From: Streptomyces sp. NBC_01571
Lineage (GTDB): Bacteria > Actinomycetota > Actinomycetes > Streptomycetales > Streptomycetaceae
Direction of reading: 5' to 3'
Length of the DNA: 64,000 nt
NCBI RefSeq assembly: GCF_026339875.1
Contig: NZ_JAPEPZ010000002.1
Coordinates: forward strand, 744,001-808,000
Below the pieces are notes generated by a model. That model was not told the DNA's origin. It worked only from the letters and a program-made list of their open reading frames with translations, and made no database searches. A program made the position numbers and the translations under genes. This document shows, in pieces, positions 8,535 through 17,152 of the stretch. How positions within the stretch are numbered: position 1 is the stretch's first letter; every line of letters starts with the position of its first letter.

Positions 8535-9356
8535 GTGAAGTCTGGGCCGCCGATAACTCCGACAGCAGGGACGTTTCTTCCGATGACCGCACAGTCCGCC
8601 CGCCCTGAACGCAGCAGCCCCGAGACCCCCTCGGTCATGGACGTCTCGCCGTTCAAGCCTTCTCTCGTCAAAGCGGTGTTCAGGGACGTGACCCCGATGC
8701 ACGTCTCTCGGTCGGCCGCGTGGGCCGCCGCGTCGGTGACGCGGACAGTGCTGACGGAGATTATCGACGGCGCGAGGAGAGCGGCGGCGGAGGAGGCCCG
8801 GAAGAAGCTGATTCCCGGGGACCTTCTCTCGGCGATCGACCGGAACGTCGAGCTGGAGGTGGGGGGCAAGTGGTACGACCACAGCCCGACGTTTCAAGGC
8901 CTGACCGGTGTCCTGTACGACGCCGAGGGTGTCATCGTGCCTCCTCGTAAGCGCAGCAGGTCGCGCAAACCGAGCGCTGTGGTCGGCGCCCACAGGTTCG
9001 AGGCCGGGGTCAAGAAGCTGCTGCGGAGCCAGGGGGCGACAGCCGTCCCGGCGATGGTCCGTGACCTGGACGGAATCGGGAGCGTGTTCCTGACGGACCT
9101 CGCCCGGGACGCGGCCATGGTCGTCCGCGAGGGCGGGGGTAAACGGTTCGGTACGGTCACCCCAGTGATGTCTGGCGAACCGGCCCCACCCCCGTTCCTC
9201 AAGGATTCCCTCCCGCCCCTGTCCGCCCGCAGGGGGGACAGGCGGACCATCGGCAGGGACGACATCCTGGCCGCCACCACGATGCAGTTGTTCGGCGGCA
9301 ACCTCAGACGGCAAGCCCTCACCGACGCAACGCAGGGATGGTCCCTGACCACCTGA
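8535..9356 (+). CDS. Fused H2A-H2B-like histone doublet
   Basis: A 273-aa protein made of two histone folds. First fold (about residues 40-105): helix FKPSLVKAVF, long central helix (58-88), then ARKKLIPGDLLSAIDRNVEL, which aligns without gaps to H2A around its NKKTRIIPRHLQLAI segment. LTGVLYDAEGVIVPPRK (123-139) mirrors the H2A docking tail GGVLPNIQAVLLPKK. A basic linker RKRSRSRK (138-145) precedes the second fold (about 151-268): a central helix near VFLTDLARDAAMVV matches H2B NSFVNDIFERIAGEA, RTIGRDDILAATTMQLF matches H2B STITSREIQTAVRLLLP, and NLRRQALTDATQ matches the H2B alpha-C helix. About 30 extra Pro-rich residues (205-235) are inserted before the last part. Start GTG 8535 has GGAGAGGAG upstream; ATG 8583 is an alternative. 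Role in DNA packaging or protection is inference. Confidence 0.8.
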   Translation: MKSGPPITPTAGTFLPMTAQSARPERSSPETPSVMDVSPFKPSLVKAVFRDVTPMHVSRSAAWAAASVTRTVLTEIIDGARRAAAEEARKKLIPGDLLSAIDRNVELEVGGKWYDHSPTFQGLTGVLYDAEGVIVPPRKRSRSRKPSAVVGAHRFEAGVKKLLRSQGATAVPAMVRDLDGIGSVFLTDLARDAAMVVREGGGKRFGTVTPVMSGEPAPPPFLKDSLPPLSARRGDRRTIGRDDILAATTMQLFGGNLRRQALTDATQGWSLTT

Positions 9357-9486
9357 CGGGCCGCAGAGCCCTCCACGGACGCCCATGACCAGGAGCAGCC
9401 AGCGGTTCCACCCGTTCCTCTTCTGCGTAAACAAGAGGGGAGCTGAGGATACGGTCCAACAGCTGGGTCGGATAGTGACGCGGTGG

Positions 9487-10455
9487 TCAGGAGGCCTCCT
9501 TGTCGTGGTGAACGGTGACGAGGTCTCGGGGCAGACGACCGGCCCGCAGGTCGGACAGGTTGTCCAGGAACGCCTGTCCCACCGCGGCGGCTTCGCCGGG
9601 GAAGGCGAAGGCGCAGTGCGGGGAGACGACGAGGTTGGGTACCGTCCACGCGGGATCGTCGGACGGAAGCGGTTCGACGCGGTGTACGTCGAGGAAGGCG
9701 CTGCGCAGAGCGCGTGAGCGCAACGCCTCGTACAACGCGGTGTCATCCACGGTGGATGCACGTCCGACGTTGACCAGCACCGCGTGCGGAGACAACACAG
9801 CCAGCACGTCCTTGTCCACAAGGTCCGCCGTCCCGGGGGCCTCCGGCAGGCAGCACACGATGTGGTCAGCGCGCGCGGCGGCCTCGGCCAGACCGGCCAC
9901 GCCCACGGTCCGGTCGGCGCCTGCGACCCGAACCGCGCCGGTCCGTGTGACCGCGATGCAGCGCGCGCCGAGCGCGGCGAGCCTGCGTACGACGGCTCGC
10001 CCAATGCGTCCCGCCCCCACGACGAGGACGGTGGAACCGTGCAGCATCGATGCCGACGACGCATACCAGGGACGGTGCTGCGGGCGTTCCGACAGCGTCG
10101 TGAAGTCCTTGAGCAGCATGAGCAGCGCGGACACCGCGTACTCGGCGACGGACTCCACCGGCACTCGCGCCGAGTTCGTCACCAGCACCCCCGGGGGCAG
10201 CCCCGCGGCCGACAGGTGCTCCGTGCCCGTACCGGTGAGATGGAGCCACCGCAGATTCGGCAGCCGTGCCAGACCACCGGGCGGGAAGTGGTAGCCGACC
10301 AGGGCGTCCACACCGGCCCGCAAGTCCTCGGGCAGGTCGGCGATGGACTCGGCGGACAGCACCGAGACCTCCGCGTCGAGATACGGCACGAGCTTCGGCG
10401 CCATCTTCGGGTGCGCGACGAGCACCCTTGGGCGCGACCAGTCGGTGGCGTTCAC
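9487..10455 (-). CDS. D-2-hydroxyacid dehydrogenase family protein
   Basis: A 322-aa NAD(P)-dependent enzyme starting at GTG 10455; the start overlaps the stop of the upstream dehydrogenase gene (GTGA), so the two are translationally coupled. The nucleotide-binding motif is VLVVGAGRIGRAVVRRLAAL (GxGxxG). Catalytic signatures of the family are present: VNVGRAS with the Arg, DVHRVEPLP with the Glu, and VSPHCAF with the His. An N-terminal substrate lobe precedes the coenzyme domain. It would interconvert a 2-oxo acid and a D-2-hydroxy acid. As the last gene of the NRPS operon it may make or remove a hydroxy- or keto-acid building block; the substrate is not deducible. Confidence 0.85.
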   Translation of the reverse strand: MNATDWSRPRVLVAHPKMAPKLVPYLDAEVSVLSAESIADLPEDLRAGVDALVGYHFPPGGLARLPNLRWLHLTGTGTEHLSAAGLPPGVLVTNSARVPVESVAEYAVSALLMLLKDFTTLSERPQHRPWYASSASMLHGSTVLVVGAGRIGRAVVRRLAALGARCIAVTRTGAVRVAGADRTVGVAGLAEAAARADHIVCCLPEAPGTADLVDKDVLAVLSPHAVLVNVGRASTVDDTALYEALRSRALRSAFLDVHRVEPLPSDDPAWTVPNLVVSPHCAFAFPGEAAAVGQAFLDNLSDLRAGRLPRDLVTVHHDKEAS

Positions 10456-11591
10456 AGCGCGATGTTCCGGGCGGCCAGGAGTTCGGCGACCGGATCGGGG
10501 CTGCCCGAGGCGGTCAGCCCCTGGACGAGCGCACAGTTCTTCTTGATCTTGGTGGAGATCCAGTCCCGCATCCATGCCGAGAGCCGCGGCGCGGTGAGCC
10601 CGGACGGCGCGATGCCGGTGATGACCGTACCCGTGAGCGCGGCTCCGCCGACGTTCACCACGACATCCGGGAGCACGGTATGGCCCGCATCGCGCAGCAT
10701 GTGGCGCGCGGGCTTGCTGCAGCTCATGTTCCCGCCTTCGACCACGATGCCCGCGCGCACCGAGGAGACCGCTGACTCGTCCACCGCATCGGCGTTGGCG
10801 GCGAGCACCAACAGGTCCGCCCCCACCTTCAGCCACGCGCGGTCTCCGGCGTGCGTGCGGACCGAGAACGGCAGCTTCCCGCGGTCGATCGTGCCGTCGA
10901 TACCGGTGCACGCGATCAGCTTGTCCACCGGCAGACCGGCAGGATCCTCGATCGTGCCCAGCACGTCGGCGACCGCGACGATCTGATGGCCCGCGGCCGT
11001 CAGGTGCAGCGCGGCGGCTCGGCCCACCGCCCCGAAGCCCTGAAGCACGACACGTTGCGGCGTGCGGACCCCTTGGGCCTCAAGCGTGCCCAGCGCGGCT
11101 GCAGCCACGCCGAAACCGGTGATGTCGGACATGGTCTTGTAGAACTGGTGCCACTCCATGTCGAGCCGGGTGGCACCGGGCACGCCGGTGACGTCGTAGC
11201 CGGCCGCGGCGAAGAACGTGTCCCGGTCGGCCTGGGTCGTTCCCTGGTCGCACCCGAGGTACAGGCCGCCATGCATCAGCGGCCGGGAGACCTGGCCGAA
11301 GGTGCGCATCAGGGCGTCGCGATCGCCGACCGCGCCACGAGGGCGGATGCCCGCTTTCGCACCGCCGATAGGCAGGTCGACCAGGGCAAGTTTGTGGGTC
11401 ATCGCCCGTGCCAGGGCGGCAAGTTCCGTCTGGTCGACCGTGGCGGTCATCCGCGTGCCGCCCATGGCCAGACCGTTGACGGTGCTGTCGACGACCACCC
11501 ATGCGTCGGCGTCGCAGCCCGGCAAGGACAGTGTGGTGGTGAACAAGGGCGATGGGACCTGTGTGGGACCGTTGTGCAGTATCTGAGTCAT
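10452..11591 (-). CDS. Glu/Leu/Phe/Val-type amino acid dehydrogenase
   Basis: A 379-aa enzyme starting at ATG 11591 with AAGGAC upstream. HKLALVDLPIGGAKAGI carries the lysines of the ELFV dehydrogenase active site (K...GGxK) and MGGTRM the preceding glycine-rich piece; VVLQGFGAVGRAAALHL is the dinucleotide-binding motif. These enzymes reversibly convert a 2-oxo acid and ammonia to an L-amino acid. Its location between the large synthetase gene and the hydroxyacid dehydrogenase suggests supply of a non-standard amino acid. A longer start at 11633 adds 14 residues and lacks a good ribosome binding site. The stop overlaps the next start. Confidence 0.85.
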   Translation of the reverse strand: MTQILHNGPTQVPSPLFTTTLSLPGCDADAWVVVDSTVNGLAMGGTRMTATVDQTELAALARAMTHKLALVDLPIGGAKAGIRPRGAVGDRDALMRTFGQVSRPLMHGGLYLGCDQGTTQADRDTFFAAAGYDVTGVPGATRLDMEWHQFYKTMSDITGFGVAAAALGTLEAQGVRTPQRVVLQGFGAVGRAAALHLTAAGHQIVAVADVLGTIEDPAGLPVDKLIACTGIDGTIDRGKLPFSVRTHAGDRAWLKVGADLLVLAANADAVDESAVSSVRAGIVVEGGNMSCSKPARHMLRDAGHTVLPDVVVNVGGAALTGTVITGIAPSGLTAPRLSAWMRDWISTKIKKNCALVQGLTASGSPDPVAELLAARNIAL

Positions 11592-11725
11592 GTGGTGCTG
11601 TCCTTCGGGTTTCTTCTCAAGCGGGTTGGTCACGACGGCGAGGGCAGGCGGGACGGTCGCCGCGCGGTCGGGCCGGGCGAGGAATGTCCCGTCTTTTCAT
11701 GTCGCCACGTCGTCACCAGTGGAGA

Positions 11726-14700
11726 TCAGGACGCGGCTTGCTCGTGCAGAGCGTCCGCCTCGTTCTGAAGGTCGTCGAGGTCCGCCGCGATGACACTGCC
11801 GGTGGGAATGTCGGGAAGCCTGTCCTCGATGTGGCGCAGCGGGCGGTAGCGCATACCGAGCACGCCCCAGCAGGTCAACAGCAGCCCGCCTACCACCATG
11901 AGCAGACCCATGCCGCGGCCCTGACCGGTACCGCCCATGAGCCACTGGAGCTCGTGGCTGCCGGCGACCATCGGGCCGAACACGTGGTTGTACAGCAGGG
12001 GGGTGAGCAGGAAGCCGAGCGGCATCATCCCGGTCGCCAGCATCTGGTTGGTGGCCACGACGCGGCCCTGCAGGTCCAGGCCGACCTTCGCCTGCAGGAT
12101 GGCCAGCCAGTGCGCGTTGAGGATGGCGTTGCAGACCCACCACAGGAAGAGTCCGACGCCCATGAGCAGCGGTGTCGGCCGCAGCCCGATCAGGACGGTC
12201 GCCAGCCCCATGCCGATGGTCATGCCGATCATGCCGTCGGCGCGGCGCCGGGTGCCGCCCCAGAAGGCCATGGCGAGGCCGCCTGCCACCGCGCCCAGTG
12301 CGCCCGCGGCGATCACCAGACCCAGCACGCCGGCGTTGGCCGTGGAGAGCACCAGCGGCGCGGTGAGCACGGTCGTAGTGGCGGTGATGTAGTTGACGAC
12401 GACGAAGAAGACCACCATCGCCACCATCGGCCGGCGGCGCGCGATGAAGCGCCAGCCGCCCGTGAGCGCCGAAGCGAAGGACTCACGCCGCTTGCGGAAC
12501 AGCCGGTCCGGGAACCGGACAAGGAGCAGCACGCCGGCGCCCGCGAGCACGGCTACCGAGTCGACGCACACCACGCCGGTCAGCCCGGTCAGGCTGATCA
12601 GGGCGCCGCCGAGCAGCGGTGCGATCAGGGTGCTGATCGCGGAGCCCAGTTGGGTGATGCCGTTGGCCTGTGCCAGGTAAGGCTTGGGTACCAACTGGGC
12701 GACCGAGGCCAGGTAGGCGGGTCGTTGGAAGGCGGCTGTCAGTGACGTGAGTCCGGCGAAGACGGCGACCTCCCACACCTGCAGACTCCCGACGGCCGCC
12801 GCAACAATCAGACCGGACAGAGTGATGCCGTAGACCGCGGCGCAGCCCAGGAGCACGCGGCGACGGTCGTACCGGTCGGTGACCGCGCCGCCCACGGGGG
12901 CGGCAAAGAACATGGGCAGCATCGCCAGCATGGTGATCAGGGAGTAGTAGCCGACCTGGTGGGTGCGCTGGTAGACCCATACGCCGAGGCCGAACGAAGT
13001 GAGTGCGGCGCCGGTCATCGAGGCCGTCTGGCCCAGCGCCAGCAGCCCGAACAGTCGCAGGTCCCGCAGGTCCCGGCGGGCCGGACGCGACGGACGGCGA
13101 GAGCCACCGGCGGCTACGGCAGGGGCATCAGCATCGGCGGATACCCCGTCCCGAAGCGGTGCCGGGACGGAGGTGCTGTTCCCGGCAAGCCGCCCGGACA
13201 CCAGCTCGGCCAGATCGGCTGCCTGGTGTTTGAGGAAGTAGTGGCCGGCTCCGGTGATCCGGGCAAGTTCGACTTCCTCGGCGAAGACGGACCACTCCCG
13301 GTACCGCTCCTCGAAGAGTTCCGTGGTGCGGTCCCGGTCTCCGACGACGCACAGGACCGGCGCCCGCAACCGCACGGGTTCGGCGGAGTCGAGCTGGGAG
13401 CTGAACCAGTCGGTCGCCTGGCGCACGTCGTGCCGTACGGCGCGGATCATCGCCTCCTCGGTCTCCTCCTCCAGCTGGCCGCCCAGTGCCTGCAGTACTT
13501 CGCGGTAGGCGCGGTCGGACGTCCAGCGGTCGTTGGGGAACCAGCGCTGGATCAGCGCGGACAGCCGGCCAGGCAGCCTGGCGGTGGGGAACGAGGCTCC
13601 GAGCACCACGCCGGCCAGTTCGTTGCCCTGCGCTTCCAGCTCCAGTGACAGCGCGACCGCGGCCGCGGTGCCGACGCAGTGCCCGTAGACCAGCACCGGT
13701 CCCCCGGCACGCTGCGCGAGCTCGTCGCGGCAGCCCTGGACCAGCTCGGACATCGTGAGCATGGCCTCGTCCGAGCCGGCGGGGTCGTGCCCGGGCAACT
13801 CCACGGCGAGGATCTCCGCCTGCGGGTGTCGTACGGCCAGCTCTTGCGCCAGCGGCTGGTACGAGGCCGCGGAGCCGCCGCCGTAGGGCACGCAGAGCAC
13901 CGTCACGCTCGGGGTGGTGCCCTCCGCGGGACCCGCCAGCCGCTGCAGCAGCCGGGAGTCGATCTCGGCAGGCTGGTCCAGGAAGACCGCCAGTTCCCGC
14001 ACGGTGGGACGGGTGAACAGATTGACCACCCGCAGGGTGGGGTCGATGAGCCGGGCGGCCCGCAGGGCCCGGAAGGAGTCTCCGCCGAGGGCGAAGAAGT
14101 CCGCGTCGATGTCGATGTCCGCGTCGGGGAGTTCGAGGACCTCTTGCCAGACGGCGGTAATGCGGCGCTCGGTATCGGTGCGCGGGGGCGTCCGGTCCGC
14201 AGGGCCCTGCGCCTCGGGCCGGGGCAGCGCCACGCGGTCCACCTTGCCGTTGGGCGTCAGCGGGATGCCCGGCACGCCGACCACCGCCGACGGGACCATG
14301 TGGTCGGGCAGCACGGCGCGCAACGCGGTCCGTACGGCCCTGGTGTCCAGCGGCTCGTCGCCCGAGGGCACGAGCCAGGCCGTGAGCCGCCGCTGGTGGG
14401 CCTCGCCGACGGCGAGGACGACGGCCTCGCGCACCTCGGGCAGGGCACGGCAGGCGGCGGCGACCTCGCCGAGTTCCACGCGGTAGCCGCGGACCTTGAC
14501 CTGATCGTCGAGGCGGCCCAGGAACTCGATCAGGCCGTCGGCGCGCACGCGCACCCGGTCGCCGGTGCGGTAGCAGCGGCGGGTGCCCTCCAACGGGTCC
14601 GTCACGAAGGCGCGTCGGGTGGCCTCGGTGTTCTTGAGGTACCCGCGGGAGACTCCGGGGCCGGCGATCAGCAGTTCGCCCGGAACGGTGGGCGGCAGCA

Positions 14701-17152
14701 GCCGGCCGGCCGGGTCGACCACGTAGCAGACCGCGTTGGGGAAGGGCGATCCCAGCGGCGCGACCGCACCGCTCCGGTCCTCAGGTGCTCCGGCCTCTGC
14801 CAGGTCGCATCCCAGGACGGAAACGGTGGTCTCGGTCGGGCCGTAGTGATTGTGCACGGTCAGGTCGGGCCGGGCCGCTCGGACGCGGTCGGCAAGGTGC
14901 CACGGGCACGCCTCGCCCGCCAGCACGAGGGTGCGGCGAGGCAGCACTGTTGCCAGGTCGCCGTGCGTGGCCAGCAGTTCCAGGTGACTGGGCACCATCT
15001 TGACGACGTCCACCGGATGCGTGGCGAAGTACTCCGCCAGTCGCCCCGGATCCGTGGCCGTCTCGCGCTCGACCAGGTGCAGCGTGCCCCCGCTCACCAG
15101 TGCCCCGAACAAGGACAGGTATCCCAGGTCGGCCGCGGCGGTGGACAGCAGAGCGAAGGACCGCCCGTGCCCGCCGATGCGCTCCAGAGCGCCCCGCAGG
15201 TAATGCACGAGGCTGCGGTGCTCGACCGCGACGCCCTTGGGTGTGCCGGTCGAGCCGGAGGTGAAGATCAGATAGGCGAGCTGGTCCGGGTTCACCCGCA
15301 CCGGAGGCGGCATGGCCGGCGACCCGCTGTCGCCGGCCGCCTCCTCGATGACCGCGACCTGCTCCGCCCGCACTCGCCCGGCCAGGTCCCGCTGCGCCAG
15401 TACGATGTCCGTGCCGGCCGACGCCAGGATCCGCGCCAGCCGGTCGTCCGGGTAGGACGGTTCCAGCGGCACGAACGCCGCCCCGGCCTTCAGCACGCCC
15501 AGCAGGGCGACCGCCAGGTCCAGGCTCCGCTCGGCCAGCACCGCCACCGGCTCCTCGGCGCACACCCCGGCGGCGAGCAGCCGGTGGGCGACCCGGTTGG
15601 CCCGCCGGTCCAGCTCCGCGTAGGACAGTGCGCCGTCGGACGCCGTCACCGCGACGGCGTCCGGGGTGGATTCCGCCCAGTCCGCCACCAGTTCCGTGAG
15701 AGGGCGTTCCAGCGGGTAGTCGCGTACGGGCCCGCGCATCACCCCCGTGCCGGGCTCGGCCAGGGCCAGCGCCCCCACCGGCAGGTCTGGGTCGGCCAGC
15801 AGACCGCCCAGCAGGCGCAGGTACCAGTCGGCGATGCGCTGCGCGCTGTCGTGGGTGAACCGATCGGCGCGGAACTGCAGGACACCGCTGAGCGTGCCGT
15901 CGTCCTCGCGCTCGAAGCACTGCAGGGCCAGGTCCGCCTTGACCGAGCCGGTGCTGATCTCCGCGTACTCGGCCACGAGGCCCGCGAACAACCCGGAGGT
16001 GTCCGAGCGGTGGTAGAGGTTCGCCATGGTGTCGAACAGTGGGCTGGCGCCCGTGGTGCGCTGCGGGCGTACCCGCTCCACGACACGGTCGAAGGGCACG
16101 TCGGCGTGGCTGAGCCCGTCCAGAACGGTGCTCCGCACCCGCTCCAGCAGCTGCCGCCCCGTGGGGTCACCGGACAGATCGCAGCGCAGCACCACCGTGT
16201 TGACGAACAGGCCCACGGCCTGGTCGCTCCCCGACACGCGACGTCCGCCGTCCGGCACGCCCACGGCGATGTCGTCGCTGCCGGAGAGGCGCGCAAGCAG
16301 CGCCTGCCAGGCGGCGATCAGCACCATGAACGGCGTGCCGCCCGACTCGGCGGCCAGAGCCCGCAGCCGTGCGGTCACCTCGGCGGAGAACACCAGGGGC
16401 ACGTTGCCGCCGAGGTCGGAGGGCACCGGGCGGTGCGGGTGGTCGGCCGGCAGGTCCAGCCCGGCCGTGCAGTCGCGCAGCCGCTCCTGCCACCAGTCCA
16501 GGTGGCGGGCCTCCAGTTCCTCGGGCAACGGCTCGACCGTCGCGGCGTACTGCGGGGGCGCCGGTGGAACCGGGCCCAGGCCCAGCCTGGCGCCGTACAG
16601 CGCGCCCAGGTCGGCCATCAGCAGCCCGGTGGACCAGGCGTCGGTGGCGATGTGATGGATCACCAGCAGCAGCGCGTGGTCGTCGTCGCCCAGAGAGAAG
16701 TAGGCGACGCGCAGCGGGCACTCACGCTCCACCGCGATGGGGCGGCGCACATGTTCGCGCACCCGCCGGTCCAGTTCGGCCCGCGGGTCCTCGTACGAGC
16801 CGAGGTCCACGGTGTCCAGCGGGACTTCCCCGGCCGGCCGGGTCACGATGACGGGCTGAGGTCCTGAGGCGTCCACGACGCCGCGCAGCACCTGGTGCCG
16901 TTCGGCAAGGTCGCGTACCGCCCCCAGCATCGCCGCGCGGTCCAGGGCGCCGCGCAGCCGCAGCAGTACCGGAACCAGGTAGGCGGGGCTGTCGGGCTGC
17001 AGTTGCGACTCGAACCACATGCGCCGCTGAGCGGCGCTGAGCGGCGCCGGGCCGGTCCGCTCCGCCGGACGTCGGGGGCCCGCCGCGCGGGCGGCCAGCA
17101 GGGCCCGCAACCGGTCCTGGTCCCTGGTCGAGGAGTTGGTGGTGACGGTCAT
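11726..17152 (-). CDS. NRPS C-A-PCP-TE fused to an MFS exporter
   Basis: An approximately 1808-aa multidomain protein starting at ATG 17152; the start overlaps the stop of the upstream NRPS (ATGA). Order: condensation domain (about 35-465; PLSAAQRRMWF and the active IHHIATDAWS near residue 165); adenylation domain (about 480-1000; YLIFTSGSTGTPKGV near 629 and HNHYGPTETTVSV); carrier domain with DADFFALGGDSFRALRA (phosphopantetheine Ser near 1026); alpha/beta-hydrolase thioesterase (about 1075-1345; YGGGSAASYQPL, nucleophile motif YGHCVG near 1157, Asp in VVGDRDRTT, His in GAGHYF). The nucleophile is Cys rather than Ser. After an Arg-rich linker comes a complete MFS permease (about 1365-1790, around 12 membrane spans, with DRYDRRRVL in the loop 2-3 position). 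The A-domain specificity line contains ADLGYLSLF instead of the usual FDxSxxE, and I cannot assign a substrate. Confidence 0.88.
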   Translation of the reverse strand: MTVTTNSSTRDQDRLRALLAARAAGPRRPAERTGPAPLSAAQRRMWFESQLQPDSPAYLVPVLLRLRGALDRAAMLGAVRDLAERHQVLRGVVDASGPQPVIVTRPAGEVPLDTVDLGSYEDPRAELDRRVREHVRRPIAVERECPLRVAYFSLGDDDHALLLVIHHIATDAWSTGLLMADLGALYGARLGLGPVPPAPPQYAATVEPLPEELEARHLDWWQERLRDCTAGLDLPADHPHRPVPSDLGGNVPLVFSAEVTARLRALAAESGGTPFMVLIAAWQALLARLSGSDDIAVGVPDGGRRVSGSDQAVGLFVNTVVLRCDLSGDPTGRQLLERVRSTVLDGLSHADVPFDRVVERVRPQRTTGASPLFDTMANLYHRSDTSGLFAGLVAEYAEISTGSVKADLALQCFEREDDGTLSGVLQFRADRFTHDSAQRIADWYLRLLGGLLADPDLPVGALALAEPGTGVMRGPVRDYPLERPLTELVADWAESTPDAVAVTASDGALSYAELDRRANRVAHRLLAAGVCAEEPVAVLAERSLDLAVALLGVLKAGAAFVPLEPSYPDDRLARILASAGTDIVLAQRDLAGRVRAEQVAVIEEAAGDSGSPAMPPPVRVNPDQLAYLIFTSGSTGTPKGVAVEHRSLVHYLRGALERIGGHGRSFALLSTAAADLGYLSLFGALVSGGTLHLVERETATDPGRLAEYFATHPVDVVKMVPSHLELLATHGDLATVLPRRTLVLAGEACPWHLADRVRAARPDLTVHNHYGPTETTVSVLGCDLAEAGAPEDRSGAVAPLGSPFPNAVCYVVDPAGRLLPPTVPGELLIAGPGVSRGYLKNTEATRRAFVTDPLEGTRRCYRTGDRVRVRADGLIEFLGRLDDQVKVRGYRVELGEVAAACRALPEVREAVVLAVGEAHQRRLTAWLVPSGDEPLDTRAVRTALRAVLPDHMVPSAVVGVPGIPLTPNGKVDRVALPRPEAQGPADRTPPRTDTERRITAVWQEVLELPDADIDIDADFFALGGDSFRALRAARLIDPTLRVVNLFTRPTVRELAVFLDQPAEIDSRLLQRLAGPAEGTTPSVTVLCVPYGGGSAASYQPLAQELAVRHPQAEILAVELPGHDPAGSDEAMLTMSELVQGCRDELAQRAGGPVLVYGHCVGTAAAVALSLELEAQGNELAGVVLGASFPTARLPGRLSALIQRWFPNDRWTSDRAYREVLQALGGQLEEETEEAMIRAVRHDVRQATDWFSSQLDSAEPVRLRAPVLCVVGDRDRTTELFEERYREWSVFAEEVELARITGAGHYFLKHQAADLAELVSGRLAGNSTSVPAPLRDGVSADADAPAVAAGGSRRPSRPARRDLRDLRLFGLLALGQTASMTGAALTSFGLGVWVYQRTHQVGYYSLITMLAMLPMFFAAPVGGAVTDRYDRRRVLLGCAAVYGITLSGLIVAAAVGSLQVWEVAVFAGLTSLTAAFQRPAYLASVAQLVPKPYLAQANGITQLGSAISTLIAPLLGGALISLTGLTGVVCVDSVAVLAGAGVLLLVRFPDRLFRKRRESFASALTGGWRFIARRRPMVAMVVFFVVVNYITATTTVLTAPLVLSTANAGVLGLVIAAGALGAVAGGLAMAFWGGTRRRADGMIGMTIGMGLATVLIGLRPTPLLMGVGLFLWWVCNAILNAHWLAILQAKVGLDLQGRVVATNQMLATGMMPLGFLLTPLLYNHVFGPMVAGSHELQWLMGGTGQGRGMGLLMVVGGLLLTCWGVLGMRYRPLRHIEDRLPDIPTGSVIAADLDDLQNEADALHEQAAS

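Noticed and set aside
9340..9358. A further CRISPR-like GGGATGGTCCCTG near the end of the histone gene
   Set aside because: Only 11-13 nt match, it lies within the coding sequence of a conserved-looking C-terminus, and spacing to the other repeats is wrong.
11552..12745. Long plus-strand open frames over the NRPS genes (for example 11552-12745 and 13679-16867)
   Set aside because: They are antisense shadows of the strongly coding minus strand in high-GC DNA; composition is Gly/Arg/Gln/His-rich and no domain is readable.
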